A DNA stretch of 47,728 nt, taken from the NCBI RefSeq assembly GCF_900580675.1, contig NZ_UTBG01000039.1, positions 1 to 47,728 of the forward strand, read 5' to 3'. Source of the DNA: Pseudomonas viridiflava. Lineage in GTDB: Bacteria > Pseudomonadota > Gammaproteobacteria > Pseudomonadales > Pseudomonadaceae. Each line of letters opens with the position of its first letter. The stretch's first letter is position 1. Both the position numbers and the translations under genes were made by a program. The notes beneath the pieces were generated by a model. It searched no databases. It saw only the letters and a list, made by a program, of their open reading frames with translations, and was not told the origin of the DNA. Shown here piece after piece: positions 29,652-38,235 of the stretch.

Positions 29652-30416
29652 ATGGAAGCCGCCGCCGCCACTAACGGGCGTGTGGCGTTGGTGACGGGCG
29701 CGGCGCGGGGCATTGGCCTCGGGATCGCCGCATGGTTGATCAGCGAAGGCTGGCAGGTGGTATTGACCGACCTGGACCGCGAGCGTGGTTCCAAGGTGTC
29801 CAGGGTGCTGGGTGAGAACGCCTGGTTTATCACCATGGACGTGGCGGACGAGAAGCAAGTCGCTCAAGGCGTCGCCGAGGTATTGGGGCAGTTTGGGCGC
29901 CTGGACGCTTTGGTGTGCAACGCAGCGGTGGCCGACCCGCGCAATATCACCCTGGAAAGCCTCGACCTGGCTTACTGGAATCGCGTGTTGGCGGTCAACC
30001 TCAGCGGGCCGATGTTGCTGGCCAAGCACTGTGCGCCGTACCTGCGTGCCCATGGCGGCGCGATCGTCAACCTGGCGTCGACCCGGGCCGGTCAATCGGA
30101 GCCGGACACCGAAGCCTACGCGGCGAGCAAGGGCGGTTTGTTGGCGCTGACGCACGCGTTGGCAATCAGCCTTGGGCCGGAGGTGCGGGTGAATGCCGTC
30201 AGCCCCGGCTGGATCGATGCGCGTGACCCTGCAGCGCGGCGCGCCGAGCCTCTGACCGATGCCGATCATGCCCAGCATCCGGCGGGCAGGGTAGGCACGG
30301 TGGAGGACGTGGCAGCGATGGTTGCATGGCTGCTGTCGCGCCAGGCCGGGTTTGTCACCGGGCAAGAGTTCGTGGTGGACGGTGGCATGAGCAAGAAGAT
30401 GATTTACAGCGAGTAG
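29652..30416 (+). CDS. Short-chain dehydrogenase/reductase
   Basis: This 254-residue Rossmann oxidoreductase has the cofactor motif [11 protein letters not shown] and the structural NAAVADP segment (NNAG-like). Its catalytic Ser-Tyr-Lys set is visible as NLASTRA, then [16 protein letters not shown], then PGWIDARDP. The Asp-containing strand [10 protein letters not shown] suggests NAD preference. The start is ATG at 29652; a GTG at 29637 overlapping the metZ stop is possible but has no ribosome site. The substrate is unknown. Its place behind metZ may mean co-transcription only. Confidence 0.9.
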   Translation: MEAAAATNGRVALVTGAARGIGLGIAAWLISEGWQVVLTDLDRERGSKVSRVLGENAWFITMDVADEKQVAQGVAEVLGQFGRLDALVCNAAVADPRNITLESLDLAYWNRVLAVNLSGPMLLAKHCAPYLRAHGGAIVNLASTRAGQSEPDTEAYAASKGGLLALTHALAISLGPEVRVNAVSPGWIDARDPAARRAEPLTDADHAQHPAGRVGTVEDVAAMVAWLLSRQAGFVTGQEFVVDGGMSKKMIYSE

Positions 30417-30473
30417 AGCGGGCAGGGCTCTTGAAGCGTTTTTGTCTTTTTCAGAAAAACTTCAAGCGGGCTA

Positions 30474-30502
30474 TTGACTTAGGTCCGCTACCTGCGTAAA
30501 TT
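30474..30502 (+). promoter_or_regulatory. Sigma-70 promoter of tRNA-Val/Asp operon
   Basis: TTGACT and TAAATT are separated by 17 bases, and the -10 is followed by a GC-rich discriminator TCGCGGCCTC. Such a discriminator is typical of stringently controlled stable-RNA promoters. The tRNA begins 22 bases downstream of the -10. An imperfect hairpin with CTTGAAG/CTTCAAG arms lies upstream at 30430-30465. Confidence 0.85.
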
Positions 30503-30523
30503 TCGCGGCCTCAACGAAGCAAA

Positions 30524-30599
30524 GGGTGATTAGCTCAGCTGGGAGAGCATCTGCCTTACAAGCAGAGGGTCGGCGGTTCGATCCCGTCATCACCCACCA
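30524..30599 (+). tRNA. tRNA-Val (TAC)
   Basis: Complete cloverleaf with encoded CCA. The acceptor stem GGGTGAT pairs with ATCACCC, and the anticodon loop CTTACAA has TAC at 30557-30559. It is the first gene of a three-tRNA transcript. Confidence 0.97.
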
Positions 30600-30654
30600 C
30601 TTCTTGAGAGTTTTGCCTTCGGGCAAGACGCAACGTTAAAGGTTGCACCGACGC

Positions 30655-30731
30655 GCAGCGGTAGTTCAGTCGGTTAGAATACCGGCCTGTCACGCCGGGG
30701 GTCGCGGGTTCGAGTCCCGTCCGCTGCGCCA
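30655..30731 (+). tRNA. tRNA-Asp (GTC), copy 1
   Basis: Complete cloverleaf with CCA end. The acceptor stem GCAGCGG pairs with CCGCTGC, and the anticodon GTC is at 30689-30691. It is identical to the copy at 30837. Confidence 0.97.
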
Positions 30732-30836
30732 TATTTTCCAGGTCTGATTCGTTGGGCTTGAGATTGAACAGCCAAGGCTGCTTGATCAGATGTTTAACGA
30801 CGGTTGGGGGTTTACGCCCGGCCGGTCAAGCGATAC

Positions 30837-30913
30837 GCAGCGGTAGTTCAGTCGGTTAGAATACCGGCCTGTCACGCCGGGGGTCGCGGGTTCGAGTCCC
30901 GTCCGCTGCGCCA
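30837..30913 (+). tRNA. tRNA-Asp (GTC), copy 2
   Basis: This copy is base-for-base the same as the tRNA-Asp at 30655. The 105-base spacer between the two copies shows no gene. The transcript ends at the hairpin at 30987. Confidence 0.97.
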
Positions 30914-30986
30914 TATCTGCCTCAAGGCCCACTGAACGCCTTGAAGCACAAAGAAGCCACTGGCTGCTTTGATCCGATAGCAATGA

Positions 30987-31014
30987 CCCTGGTCGAAAGA
31001 CCGGGGTTTTTTGT
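30987..31014 (+). terminator. Terminator of the tRNA-Val/Asp operon
   Basis: CCCTGGTC and GACCGGGG close around a GAAA tetraloop (one G-U pair) and are followed by TTTTTT. It lies 73 bases after the second tRNA-Asp. Confidence 0.92.
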
Positions 31015-31066
31015 GTCTGCGATTTGACTGCTCGTGGAGGCCGGCGAACCGGCCCCGTCTGTCGAG

Positions 31067-32350
31067 TCAGAACCCCAGCTTGTCCCGCAGCCCGTAATAC
31101 CAGGCGCCCAGTGCGGCAAACGGCGTGCGCAGCAGTTGCCCGCCGGGGAAAGGGTAGTGCGGCAGGTCGGCGAATGCATCGAAACGCTCTGCCTGGCCTC
31201 GAAGGGCTTCCGCCAACACCTTGCCGGCCAAGTGTGTGTACGTCACGCCATGGCCGCTGCAGCCCTGGGAGTAATAGATGTTATCGCCCAGGCGACCCAC
31301 CTGCGGCAGGCGCGAAAGGGTCAGCAGGAAATTGCCGGTCCAGGCGTAGTCGATTTTTACATCCTTGAGCTGCGGGAAGGCCTTGAGCATCTTCGGCCGG
31401 ATGATCGCCTCGATATTCGCCGGGTCGCGCGCGCCGTACACCACACCGCCGCCGAAGATCAGGCGCTTGTCGCTGGTGAGGCGGTAATAGTCGAGCAGGT
31501 AATTGCAGTCTTCGACGCAGTAATCCTGTGGCAGCAACGTCTTGGCCAGTTCATCGCCCAGCGGCGCCGTGGTAATCACCTGGGTGCCGCACGGCATCGA
31601 TTTTGCCGCAAGCTCCGGCACCAGGTTCCCCAGGTAGGCATTGCCCGCGACGATGATGAACTTGGCCCGGACCTTGCCCTCAGCGGTGTGTACCACCGGG
31701 TTGGCGCCGCGCTCGATGCGCACTGCGGCTGACTGCTCGTAGATCGTCCCGCCCAGGGACTCCACGGCCGCCGCTTCGCCCAACGCCAGGTTGAGCGGGT
31801 GGATGTGCCCGCCGCTCATGTCCAGCAGGCCGCCGACATAGTTGTCGCACGCCACTACTTCGCGGATACGACGTTCATCCAGCAGCTCCAGCTGCGTATG
31901 GCCGTAGCGCTCCCACAGGCGCTTCTGCGATTCCAGGTGGCCCATGTGCTTGCTGTTCAGGGCAGCGAACACACCGCCATCCTTCAAGTCGCACTGGATC
32001 TGATACTTGGCGACCCGCTCGCGAATGATCCTGCCACCCTCAAACGCCATCTGCCCGAGCAATTGAGCTTGCCTGGGACCCACGCTGCGCTCGATCACGT
32101 CGATGTCGCGGCTATAGCTGTTGACGATCTGCCCGCCATTTCGGCCGGACGCACCAAAGCCCACTTTGGCGGCTTCCAGCACCGTCACGCGAAAACCGCT
32201 CTCCAGCAGAAACAACGCGCTGGAAAGGCCGGTATAGCCGGCACCGATCACACACACGTCGGTTTCGACCTCGCCTTGCAGCATCGGGCGCGGCGGAACT
32301 GCGTTCGCGGAAGCGGCGTAGTACGACTGGGGGTAGGGGGTGTTCGCCAT
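31067..32350 (-). CDS. FAD-dependent oxidoreductase, PuuB-like (gamma-glutamylputrescine oxidase type)
   Basis: This 427-residue DAO-family flavoprotein has the FAD motif VCVIGAGYTGLSSALFLLE near residue 32, then VGFGASGRNGGQIV. The C-terminal part is GYTHLAGKVLAEAL-like (SGHGVTYTHLAGK). The N-terminus SYYAAS and the overall pattern match PuuB/OrdL proteins, which oxidise gamma-glutamylputrescine or related amines. Other Puu genes are not adjacent, so the substrate is not settled. It is convergent with the tRNA-Val/Asp transcript. Confidence 0.9.
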   Translation of the reverse strand: MANTPYPQSYYAASANAVPPRPMLQGEVETDVCVIGAGYTGLSSALFLLESGFRVTVLEAAKVGFGASGRNGGQIVNSYSRDIDVIERSVGPRQAQLLGQMAFEGGRIIRERVAKYQIQCDLKDGGVFAALNSKHMGHLESQKRLWERYGHTQLELLDERRIREVVACDNYVGGLLDMSGGHIHPLNLALGEAAAVESLGGTIYEQSAAVRIERGANPVVHTAEGKVRAKFIIVAGNAYLGNLVPELAAKSMPCGTQVITTAPLGDELAKTLLPQDYCVEDCNYLLDYYRLTSDKRLIFGGGVVYGARDPANIEAIIRPKMLKAFPQLKDVKIDYAWTGNFLLTLSRLPQVGRLGDNIYYSQGCSGHGVTYTHLAGKVLAEALRGQAERFDAFADLPHYPFPGGQLLRTPFAALGAWYYGLRDKLGF

Positions 32351-32493
32351 CCTGGAACCTCTGTTTTATATTTTTTACGAGTGCCTCGATCCTACCTGAG
32401 TTGAAAATTGCCTGCCAGCCACCTGGAAATTGCGGATGTGTTGGCCGCAAATAAAAAATTCGCATATTCATAGGGTTAGCTGCAAAAAAGATG

Positions 32494-32521
32494 TTGACAC
32501 ACCTTCGGAATTCCGTAGAAT
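32494..32521 (+). promoter_or_regulatory. Sigma-70 promoter of tRNA-Val(GAC)
   Basis: TTGACA and TAGAAT are spaced 16 bases apart, with a GCCGCC discriminator after the -10. The tRNA begins 13 bases later. This is near consensus for a strong stable-RNA promoter. Confidence 0.87.
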
Positions 32522-32534
32522 GCCGCCTCACAGC

Positions 32535-32611
32535 AGGCACGTAGCTCAGTTGGTTAGAGCACCACCTTGACATGGTGGGGGTCGTTGGTTCGAGTCCAAT
32601 CGCGCCTACCA
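32535..32611 (+). tRNA. tRNA-Val (GAC)
   Basis: Complete cloverleaf with CCA. The anticodon GAC is at 32599 relative to loop TTGACAT, at 32579-32581. The acceptor stem AGGCACG pairs with CGCGCCT except for one A-C mismatch at the fifth pair. It is the only tRNA of its transcript; a terminator follows at 32641. Confidence 0.95.
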
Positions 32612-32640
32612 AACAAAATCCGCTCTGCTGGGCGGTCTGG

Positions 32641-32672
32641 AAGGGCTCACCGAAAGGTGGGCCCTTTTTTGT
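32641..32672 (+). terminator. Terminator of tRNA-Val(GAC)
   Basis: AAGGGCTCACC and GGTGGGCCCTT pair around GAAA with one T-G pair, followed by TTTT. It is a strong intrinsic terminator. Confidence 0.92.
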
Positions 32673-32759
32673 TGCCTGCGATTTATTGCTGGCGCCGCAC
32701 TAAAGTCCAGGGCTGGCAGGCCGATGCAGTGACTACTCTTTCGTCGTCGGACATTTGGC

Positions 32760-33191
32760 ATGCTTATCAATATTAGCAATCCCTCCCCTGTAACCAGCAG
32801 CCAGACCGTCGCTGCCCCGGTTGACGCGACAGCTACCCAAAGCACCAGCGGCGCAAGCGGCTTGACGGTCAACATGAAAGCCAACGCCAACGGTGCTGGC
32901 GGCGTGGGTGGCGGCGAAGCTGCGCCGGCCAAGCAGGAATCCGAAACGGTCAAACAGCTGAAAAAGCAAATCGAGCAATTGCAGCAACTGCTTCAACAGC
33001 AGCAGCAAGCGTTGCAGAAAGCCCAGGCCAGCACTCAGGACCCGGACGCCAAAGCAGTCGCTGTGGCCGCGGCTCAATCGCAGATTGCGAACACATCAGC
33101 GGCTTTGCAGACAGTCACTTCGGCTCTGTTGAAGGCCGTGACGGATGAAGGCAACAGCGGCACAGGCTCAATGGTCAGCACCACCGCTTGA
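32760..33191 (+). CDS. FlxA-like coiled-coil protein
   Basis: The 143-residue protein has a Ser/Thr/Ala-rich N-terminus, a Gly-rich joint near residue 50 (AGGVGGGE), and a Gln-rich coiled coil at about 60-95 (KQLKKQIEQLQQLLQQQQQALQKAQ in pieces). An Ala/Thr-rich helix follows. There is no Sec signal or membrane helix. The coiled-coil core resembles the FlxA-like family, whose function is poorly known. It stands alone between tRNA-Val and a divergently terminated transporter. Function is unassigned. Confidence 0.75.
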   Translation: MLINISNPSPVTSSQTVAAPVDATATQSTSGASGLTVNMKANANGAGGVGGGEAAPAKQESETVKQLKKQIEQLQQLLQQQQQALQKAQASTQDPDAKAVAVAAAQSQIANTSAALQTVTSALLKAVTDEGNSGTGSMVSTTA

Positions 33192-33203
33192 GTATTCGGG
33201 ACA

Positions 33204-33235
33204 TGTGTTGACGCGCTCAGCCGCGCTTCAACACA
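33204..33235. terminator. Probable bidirectional terminator hairpin
   Basis: Arms TGTGTTGA (33204-33211) and TCAACACA (33228-33235) enclose a further CGCG/CGCG pairing. It lies between the convergent FlxA-like gene and the transporter gene, and overlaps the transporter stop codon. The T-tract is weak. Confidence 0.5.
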
Positions 33236-34644
33236 CTTTCCCCAGCCTGTGCCGGCAACGGGTACACATCCAGCAGCGCCAACGCGCCCAGCACTGCCAC
33301 CCCGACAAACGCTACCTGAAAGTCCCCCACCTGCGCCTGGGTCTCATGCCCTTGCACGCTCATGGATGCCCGCAGCAACAGCGCGGCCGCCGTCACGCCC
33401 ATCCCCATCGCCAACTGGAACGCCATGCTGAATAGCGCTGACGCTTCACTCATGCGTGGCTTGGGCACGTCTGCGAAGCCGATCGAGTTGTAACAAGTAA
33501 ACTGCATCGAGCGTGACAATCCGCCGACAAACAGCACTGCGGCAATCACCGCAAACGGCGTGTGTACCGTAAAAAATGCACAGGCGACAATCGACACTAC
33601 GCCGATCACCCCATTCACCAGCAACACCTGGCGAAACCCGTAGCGTTGCATGATGGCGGTGGTGAAGGGCTTCATCGCCAGGTTGCCGGCGAATACTGCG
33701 AGCACCAGTAACCCGGCATCGACCGGTGACAAACCAAAAGCGACCTGAAACAGCAGTGGCAGCAGGAACGGCAGGGCACTGATGGCCAGGCGAAACAGCG
33801 AACCACCATAGATGCTCACGCGGAAGGTGTTGATCAATAAAGTCTCCAGTGGCAATAACGACTCGGCGTCACGTCGACAATGGCGTACAGCCCATATCGC
33901 CAGCGCTACGCCCGCCGCGACCAGTGCCAAACCTGGGATAAGCATTTCGCCCGTCTGGCTGCCCAGCCATTCCAACCCGCCCAACAGTGCAACACAAGCA
34001 CCCGCCAGCAACACAAAGCCCTTTGCATCAAACTTGCGCACGCTCGCTTCGCGGCCTTCCGGCACCAGCCACAGTGCAGCGACGAGCGCTAATGCGCCCA
34101 GCGGCAGGTTTACGTAAAAGATCCAGGGCCACGACGCATGGGTGACGATCAACCCACCGGCCAATGGCCCGAGAATCGGCGCAACCAGGCCGGGCCAGGT
34201 AATGATCGCGATCATTTTCACCAAGTCTTTCTTGTCCGTATTGCGCAGCACGGCCAAGCGCCCCACGGGCACCATCAGCGCGCCGCCGATGCCCTGCAGG
34301 ACGCGGGCGAACACGAACATTTCAATACTTTGGCTCAACCCGCAAAGCAGCGATGCGAGGGTGAACACGATGATTGCACCGGCGAAAACGCGGCGCGCAC
34401 CAAAGCGATCAGCGACCCAGCTCGACAACGGTATGAAGATCGCCACGGCGAGGATGTAGGCGGTAATGCCGATGTTCATGTCGACGGGCGTGACCCCGAA
34501 GGCCGTCGCCATGGTCGGCAGTGCGGTGGCGATGACGGTGGCGTCGAGGTTCTCCATAAAGAAAGTCACCGCGACCACCAGGGCGATCAGGCGAGTTTGC
34601 AGGCTGAGGCCGGTATCGGCGCTGGGTGTGGTGGGAGAGGTCAC
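33217..34644 (-). CDS. DHA2-family multidrug efflux MFS transporter (MdtD-like)
   Basis: The 475-residue protein contains about 14 hydrophobic segments. The DHA2 signature is visible: MENLDATVIATALPTMA in helix 1 (motif D1), WVADRFGARRVF (motif A) and RVLQGIGGALMVPVGRLAV (motif B/C). Proton-driven export of toxic compounds is expected from the inner membrane. No membrane-fusion or outer-membrane partner is adjacent. The name MdtD-like rests on overall pattern, not on substrate evidence. Confidence 0.9.
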   Translation of the reverse strand: MTSPTTPSADTGLSLQTRLIALVVAVTFFMENLDATVIATALPTMATAFGVTPVDMNIGITAYILAVAIFIPLSSWVADRFGARRVFAGAIIVFTLASLLCGLSQSIEMFVFARVLQGIGGALMVPVGRLAVLRNTDKKDLVKMIAIITWPGLVAPILGPLAGGLIVTHASWPWIFYVNLPLGALALVAALWLVPEGREASVRKFDAKGFVLLAGACVALLGGLEWLGSQTGEMLIPGLALVAAGVALAIWAVRHCRRDAESLLPLETLLINTFRVSIYGGSLFRLAISALPFLLPLLFQVAFGLSPVDAGLLVLAVFAGNLAMKPFTTAIMQRYGFRQVLLVNGVIGVVSIVACAFFTVHTPFAVIAAVLFVGGLSRSMQFTCYNSIGFADVPKPRMSEASALFSMAFQLAMGMGVTAAALLLRASMSVQGHETQAQVGDFQVAFVGVAVLGALALLDVYPLPAQAGESVLKRG

Positions 34645-34774
34645 CGGTGCTGCCCCTTATTAAGTAAAGGTCGCTGAGGCTTTGACGATACCCGGTAGGG
34701 CTGGAACCTACACTCGTTGAGGCGGATTTTTTTCGCCATACTCAGCCACGTTTAACTCAGTACGGGGAGAGAAA

Positions 34775-35194
34775 ATGGAACTGGAAGTGTCGTTCAACGT
34801 GTCCGAACAAGAGCGCGAGGCAATCCTCAAGCCGTTGAGGGCCTACAACCTCAGCCATACCGGCGAAATGCCGTTTGAAACCGTCGGGATTTTATTGCGC
34901 GACCCCGCCACCCAAGCGGTTGTCGGCGGTCTCTACGGGAAGATTTCCTACGGGTGGATGTTCATTGAGTTGCTGAGCATCCCGGACTCACTGCGCACTC
35001 AAGGCGCGGGCACCCGCTTGATGCATACCGCCGAAGAGTTGGCCCGGCAACGGGCGTGTGTGGGGATCTGGCTGGACACGTTCAGCTTCCAGGCGCCCGG
35101 GTTTTATCGAAAACTGGGCTTCAGTGAGTTCGGGCATATAACCGATTACCCACCAGGCCATCAGCGACACTTCTTCGAAAAACGCCTGGGATAA
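34775..35194 (+). CDS. GNAT family N-acetyltransferase
   Basis: This 139-residue acetyl-CoA-dependent acetyltransferase has the acetyl-CoA-binding block LSIPDSLRTQGAGTRLMHTAEELAR (R-x-x-G-x-G/A form) around residues 68-92. The C-terminal family signature is FQAPGFYRKLGFSEFG, followed by HQRHFFEKRLG. A GGGGAGAGAAA ribosome site precedes the ATG. The acceptor substrate is unknown. The 300 bases after it show no gene that I can support. Confidence 0.88.
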   Translation: MELEVSFNVSEQEREAILKPLRAYNLSHTGEMPFETVGILLRDPATQAVVGGLYGKISYGWMFIELLSIPDSLRTQGAGTRLMHTAEELARQRACVGIWLDTFSFQAPGFYRKLGFSEFGHITDYPPGHQRHFFEKRLG

Positions 35195-35432
35195 CACGCT
35201 GGGCGCCACCACCGCACTGAGTAAACGGTGGGGCGCCACGCTGTGCAAATTGTCGACGGCCTTTTGCATCCGGTTGACTGCGCTCCTCAAAACGCCCACA
35301 AACTTTATTGATTTGCAGCAACAATTTTTCTTGTTGGACACCTCCCGCCCCAGGCAGCAAAGTTGCCGCCACTGACGCTCGACCTTCCGGGTCAACAATA
35401 AAAAACCGAGCCGATTGCACGCCACTTCCTGC

Positions 35433-35451
35433 TGTGAACCCTTTGTTCACA
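35433..35451. promoter_or_regulatory. Candidate operator before the DUF969 operon
   Basis: TGTGAAC and GTTCACA form a perfect 7-base inverted repeat with a 5-base spacer, flanked on both sides by the direct repeat CCTGCTGT. It lies 47 bases before the DUF969 start codon. This suggests a repressor or activator site, for example GntR-like. No regulator gene is adjacent. Confidence 0.45.
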
Positions 35452-35497
35452 TCCTGCTGTAATGGCGCCGCAGCGCGCACTTAAGGACCTCACCGTC

Positions 35498-36214
35498 ATG
35501 CAAACTGTTGTGAACTTATGGCCGTTGATCGGCGTACTTGTGATCGTGGTTGGCTTTGTCTTGCGCTTCAATCCGCTGTTGGTGGTTACCGCCGCCGCAA
35601 TCGCCACCGGGCTCGCTGCCCATTTTCCGCTGGAAAAAATCCTCGCCACCATGGGTGATGGCTTCCTGCAGACCCGCGCCCTGCAATTGATTCTGTTGCT
35701 GCCCCTGGCGGTCATCGGCCTGCTGGAGCGCCATGGGTTGCGGCTGCATGCGCAGAACTGGATTGCGCGATTCGAGCGTGCCACGGTTGGGCGCTTGTTG
35801 ATCATGTATCTGTTTGTCCGCGAATCCACCGCCGCCATGGGCTTGACCAGCCTTGGCGGGCACCCGCAGATGGTGCGCCCGCTGCTGGCACCCATGGCCG
35901 AAGGTGCGGCGGAAAAACGCTACGGCAAATTGCCGGACAAAGTGCGCCACAAGGTGCTGGCCATGTGCGCCGCGACGGACAACGTCGGTCTGTTTTTTGG
36001 TGAGGACATTTTTGTCGCCTTTGGTGCGATTGCGCTGATGCACACCTTCCTGCTGGGCTCGGGGATTGATGTCGAGCCGCTGCACATCGCGGTGTGGGGC
36101 ATTCCTACGGCGATCTGCGCGTTCATCATCCATGCCATTCGCCTGAATCGGTTTGACCGAAGGCTGACCCGCGAAATGACGCCTGTCGCCACCCCCGTGG
36201 AGGCTGCGCAATGA
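35498..36214 (+). CDS. DUF969 family membrane protein
   Basis: The 238-residue protein has five to six hydrophobic helices, starting LWPLIGVLVIVVGFVLRF. A conserved-looking centre reads RESTAAMGLTSLGGHPQMVRPLLAPMAEGAAEKRYG, then CAATDNVGLFFGEDIFVAFGA. These are DUF969 features. It overlaps the DUF979 gene by ATGA and is followed by a pyroglutamyl peptidase, so the two membrane proteins probably form one transporter, perhaps for 5-oxoproline or pyroglutamyl peptides. That substrate is inferred from context only. ATG 35498 is preferred over a codon 36 bases upstream. Confidence 0.85.
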   Translation: MQTVVNLWPLIGVLVIVVGFVLRFNPLLVVTAAAIATGLAAHFPLEKILATMGDGFLQTRALQLILLLPLAVIGLLERHGLRLHAQNWIARFERATVGRLLIMYLFVRESTAAMGLTSLGGHPQMVRPLLAPMAEGAAEKRYGKLPDKVRHKVLAMCAATDNVGLFFGEDIFVAFGAIALMHTFLLGSGIDVEPLHIAVWGIPTAICAFIIHAIRLNRFDRRLTREMTPVATPVEAAQ

Positions 36215-37161
36215 TCATTTCCATTCAATATCTGTATTGGTTGGCCGGGGTGCTGCTGTTGATCACCGCGGGCATGATTCTGCTGGATCGAACCCACCCC
36301 AAGCGCTGGTCGAGCGCTTTGTTCTGGTTGCTGTTCGCGATCCCATTCCTGGTGGGGGAGCGGCTGCCCTCTGTGGCCATTGGTGCCGGCGTGGTCGTGA
36401 TGGCATTGATCGCAGGTCTGGGCGGCGTCGGCCGTGGCACGCATGCCGAACTGCATGACAAGGCTTCCCGCGCGAGCGCCGGCCGTTTAGGGCACAAACT
36501 GTTTATCCCGGCGCTGGCCATTCCCCTGACCACGGTGATTGGCTCGGTACTGCTCAAGCACACCGAGATCGGCGGCGTACCGCTGCTGGACCCGAAAAAT
36601 ACCACCTTCGTTTCCCTCGGTATCGGCTGCCTGATCGCCCTGGGCCTGGCGTGCTGGCTGACCCGTGACACCCCGGTGCAGGCCCTGCGCGAATCGCGAC
36701 GCCTGACCGAAGCCCTGGGATGGGCGATGGTGCTGCCGCAGATGCTGGCAATGCTTGGCCTGTTGTTCAATGAAGCCGGGGTCGGCACGGCCGTCGCGCA
36801 TGTCACCACTACCTACATCAACATGGATTTCAAACTGGTAGCGGTCATGGTTTATGTGTTGGGCATGGCGCTGTTCACGGTAATCATGGGTAACGGTTTC
36901 GCGGCATTCCCGGTGATGACCGGTGGAGTCGGCGTGCCGGTGCTGGTGGGGATCTATGGCGGCAACCCGGCCGTGATGGCCGCGATCGGCATGTTCTCCG
37001 GTTACTGCGGTACGCTGATGACACCGATGGCGGCCAACTTCAACATCGTGCCTGCGGCGTTGCTGGAGTTACCCGACAAAAACGCGGTGATAAAGGCCCA
37101 GCTGCCGACGGCGTTGATGATGCTTGTGGTGAATATTGTCCTGCTATACCTACTGATGTGA
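36211..37161 (+). CDS. DUF979 family membrane protein
   Basis: The 316-residue protein is almost entirely hydrophobic, with about nine helices and the conserved segments GNGFAAFPVMTGGVGVPVL and GYCGTLMTPMAANFNIVPAALL. DUF979 proteins always pair with DUF969. The 4-base overlap with its partner indicates fixed stoichiometry. The fold resembles ion-transporter-superfamily permeases. It is followed by pcp after 7 bases, which ties it to pyroglutamate metabolism. Confidence 0.87.
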   Translation: MIISIQYLYWLAGVLLLITAGMILLDRTHPKRWSSALFWLLFAIPFLVGERLPSVAIGAGVVVMALIAGLGGVGRGTHAELHDKASRASAGRLGHKLFIPALAIPLTTVIGSVLLKHTEIGGVPLLDPKNTTFVSLGIGCLIALGLACWLTRDTPVQALRESRRLTEALGWAMVLPQMLAMLGLLFNEAGVGTAVAHVTTTYINMDFKLVAVMVYVLGMALFTVIMGNGFAAFPVMTGGVGVPVLVGIYGGNPAVMAAIGMFSGYCGTLMTPMAANFNIVPAALLELPDKNAVIKAQLPTALMMLVVNIVLLYLLM

Positions 37162-37168
37162 GGCCAAG

Positions 37169-37810
37169 ATGCGAACCGTATTGCTGACGGGTTTCGAGCC
37201 CTTTGATCAAGACCCGATAAATCCATCCTGGGAGGCGGTGCGTCGGTTGGACGGCCTCCAGCTGGGCTCCGATGTGCAGATTGTTGCGCGCCTATTGCCC
37301 TGTGCATTTTCTACGGCGGGGCAGTGCCTGACCCGACTGATCGATGAACTGCAGCCAGCGATGGTGATCGCCACTGGCCTGGGCCCGGGGCGCAGCGATA
37401 TTTCCATGGAGCGCGTGGCGATCAACGTGAATGATGCGCGAATCCCCGACAACCTCGGCGAGCAGCCTATCGATACGGCTGTTGTGGTCGATGGCCCGGC
37501 GGCTTACTTCACGACGTTGCCGATCAAAGCGATGGTCAAGGCCGTACGCGAGGCCGGGGTTGCGGCGTCGGTCTCGCAGACGGCGGGCACTTTTGTGTGT
37601 AATCAGGTGTTTTACCTGTTGCAGCATGCGCTCACCGAGACGGCCGTGCGCAGTGGGTTTATCCATGTGCCATTCCTGCCGGAACAGGTGGTGGTTTCGG
37701 GGCGGCCATCAATGGCGTTGGAGAAAATGGTTGAAGGGTTAGAGGTGGCTGTACGGACAGCGTGGCAAACCTCAGCGGATTTAGCCGAAACCGGCGGGCA
37801 GGTCAGTTGA
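37169..37810 (+). CDS. pcp: Pyroglutamyl peptidase I (pyrrolidone-carboxylate peptidase)
   Basis: Pcp removes N-terminal 5-oxoproline from peptides in the cytoplasm. All catalytic residues of the C15 family are in place: Glu81 in ISMERVAIN, Cys144 in GTFVCNQVFYLL, and His166 in GFIHVPFLPEQ. The start MRTVLLTGFEPFDQDPINPSW is typical, and 213 residues is the normal length. It is the third gene of the DUF969-DUF979-pcp operon. The stop is followed by a convergent small gene. Confidence 0.96.
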   Translation: MRTVLLTGFEPFDQDPINPSWEAVRRLDGLQLGSDVQIVARLLPCAFSTAGQCLTRLIDELQPAMVIATGLGPGRSDISMERVAINVNDARIPDNLGEQPIDTAVVVDGPAAYFTTLPIKAMVKAVREAGVAASVSQTAGTFVCNQVFYLLQHALTETAVRSGFIHVPFLPEQVVVSGRPSMALEKMVEGLEVAVRTAWQTSADLAETGGQVS

Positions 37811-37825
37811 CCCGCCCGTTCAGCC

Positions 37826-38050
37826 TCAGGTCGCGAACAAGCGGGTGAGCCCGAAGGTGATGGCGCAGGCCAGGCCGGTCATTGCGAACGCGGTTGCCAC
37901 GTACCATTTGATGAGGTTCAGTTCAGTTGTGGCAAGGTCCGCTCTGGACGCAAAATGCCTTTCCATGGAGTCTGCCTTGTTCGATACGGTGATCAGTTTC
38001 TCTTTCATCTCCGCCAGCCCCTTTTCCAGTACACCCAATCGTATTTCCAT
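37826..38050 (-). CDS. Small coiled-coil membrane-anchored protein
   Basis: From ATG 38050 (GGAG ribosome site nine bases upstream) the product is 74 residues. Residues 1-45 form a heptad-like coiled coil (VLEKGLAEMKEKLITVSNKADSMERHF in parts). Residues 50-70 form one membrane helix (VATAFAMTGLACAITFGL). The frame is open further upstream to 38221, but that part looks non-coding. It resembles small prophage- or DUF1640-like coiled-coil membrane proteins. Function is unknown. Confidence 0.65.
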   Translation of the reverse strand: MEIRLGVLEKGLAEMKEKLITVSNKADSMERHFASRADLATTELNLIKWYVATAFAMTGLACAITFGLTRLFAT

Positions 38051-38235
38051 ACCCGAATCTCCATGATGACTGCCGCCGTCTCTGCCTTGAGCCGGTGTAT
38101 TCAGCGTGTTCGCCTCGCCAAAGCGCGGCCTCTGTTTCAAGCACTTTGAAGCAGCGCCTGGGAGTGGAGAATAGTGCGAGTTGATCCCATTGGTGAGAGC
38201 CAAATTTTTGCAAAATAACACCAGGCGATTCGTGC

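Noticed and set aside
30655..30913. Duplicated tRNA-Asp as an integration (attL/attR) signature
   Set aside because: The two copies are only 105 bases apart, both are complete, and no integrase or cargo lies between them. A simple tandem duplication explains it.
35121..35480. Minus-strand 119-codon frame after the GNAT gene
   Set aside because: It overlaps the GNAT end and the palindrome before DUF969, starts without a ribosome site, and resembles nothing known. The gap is treated as non-coding.
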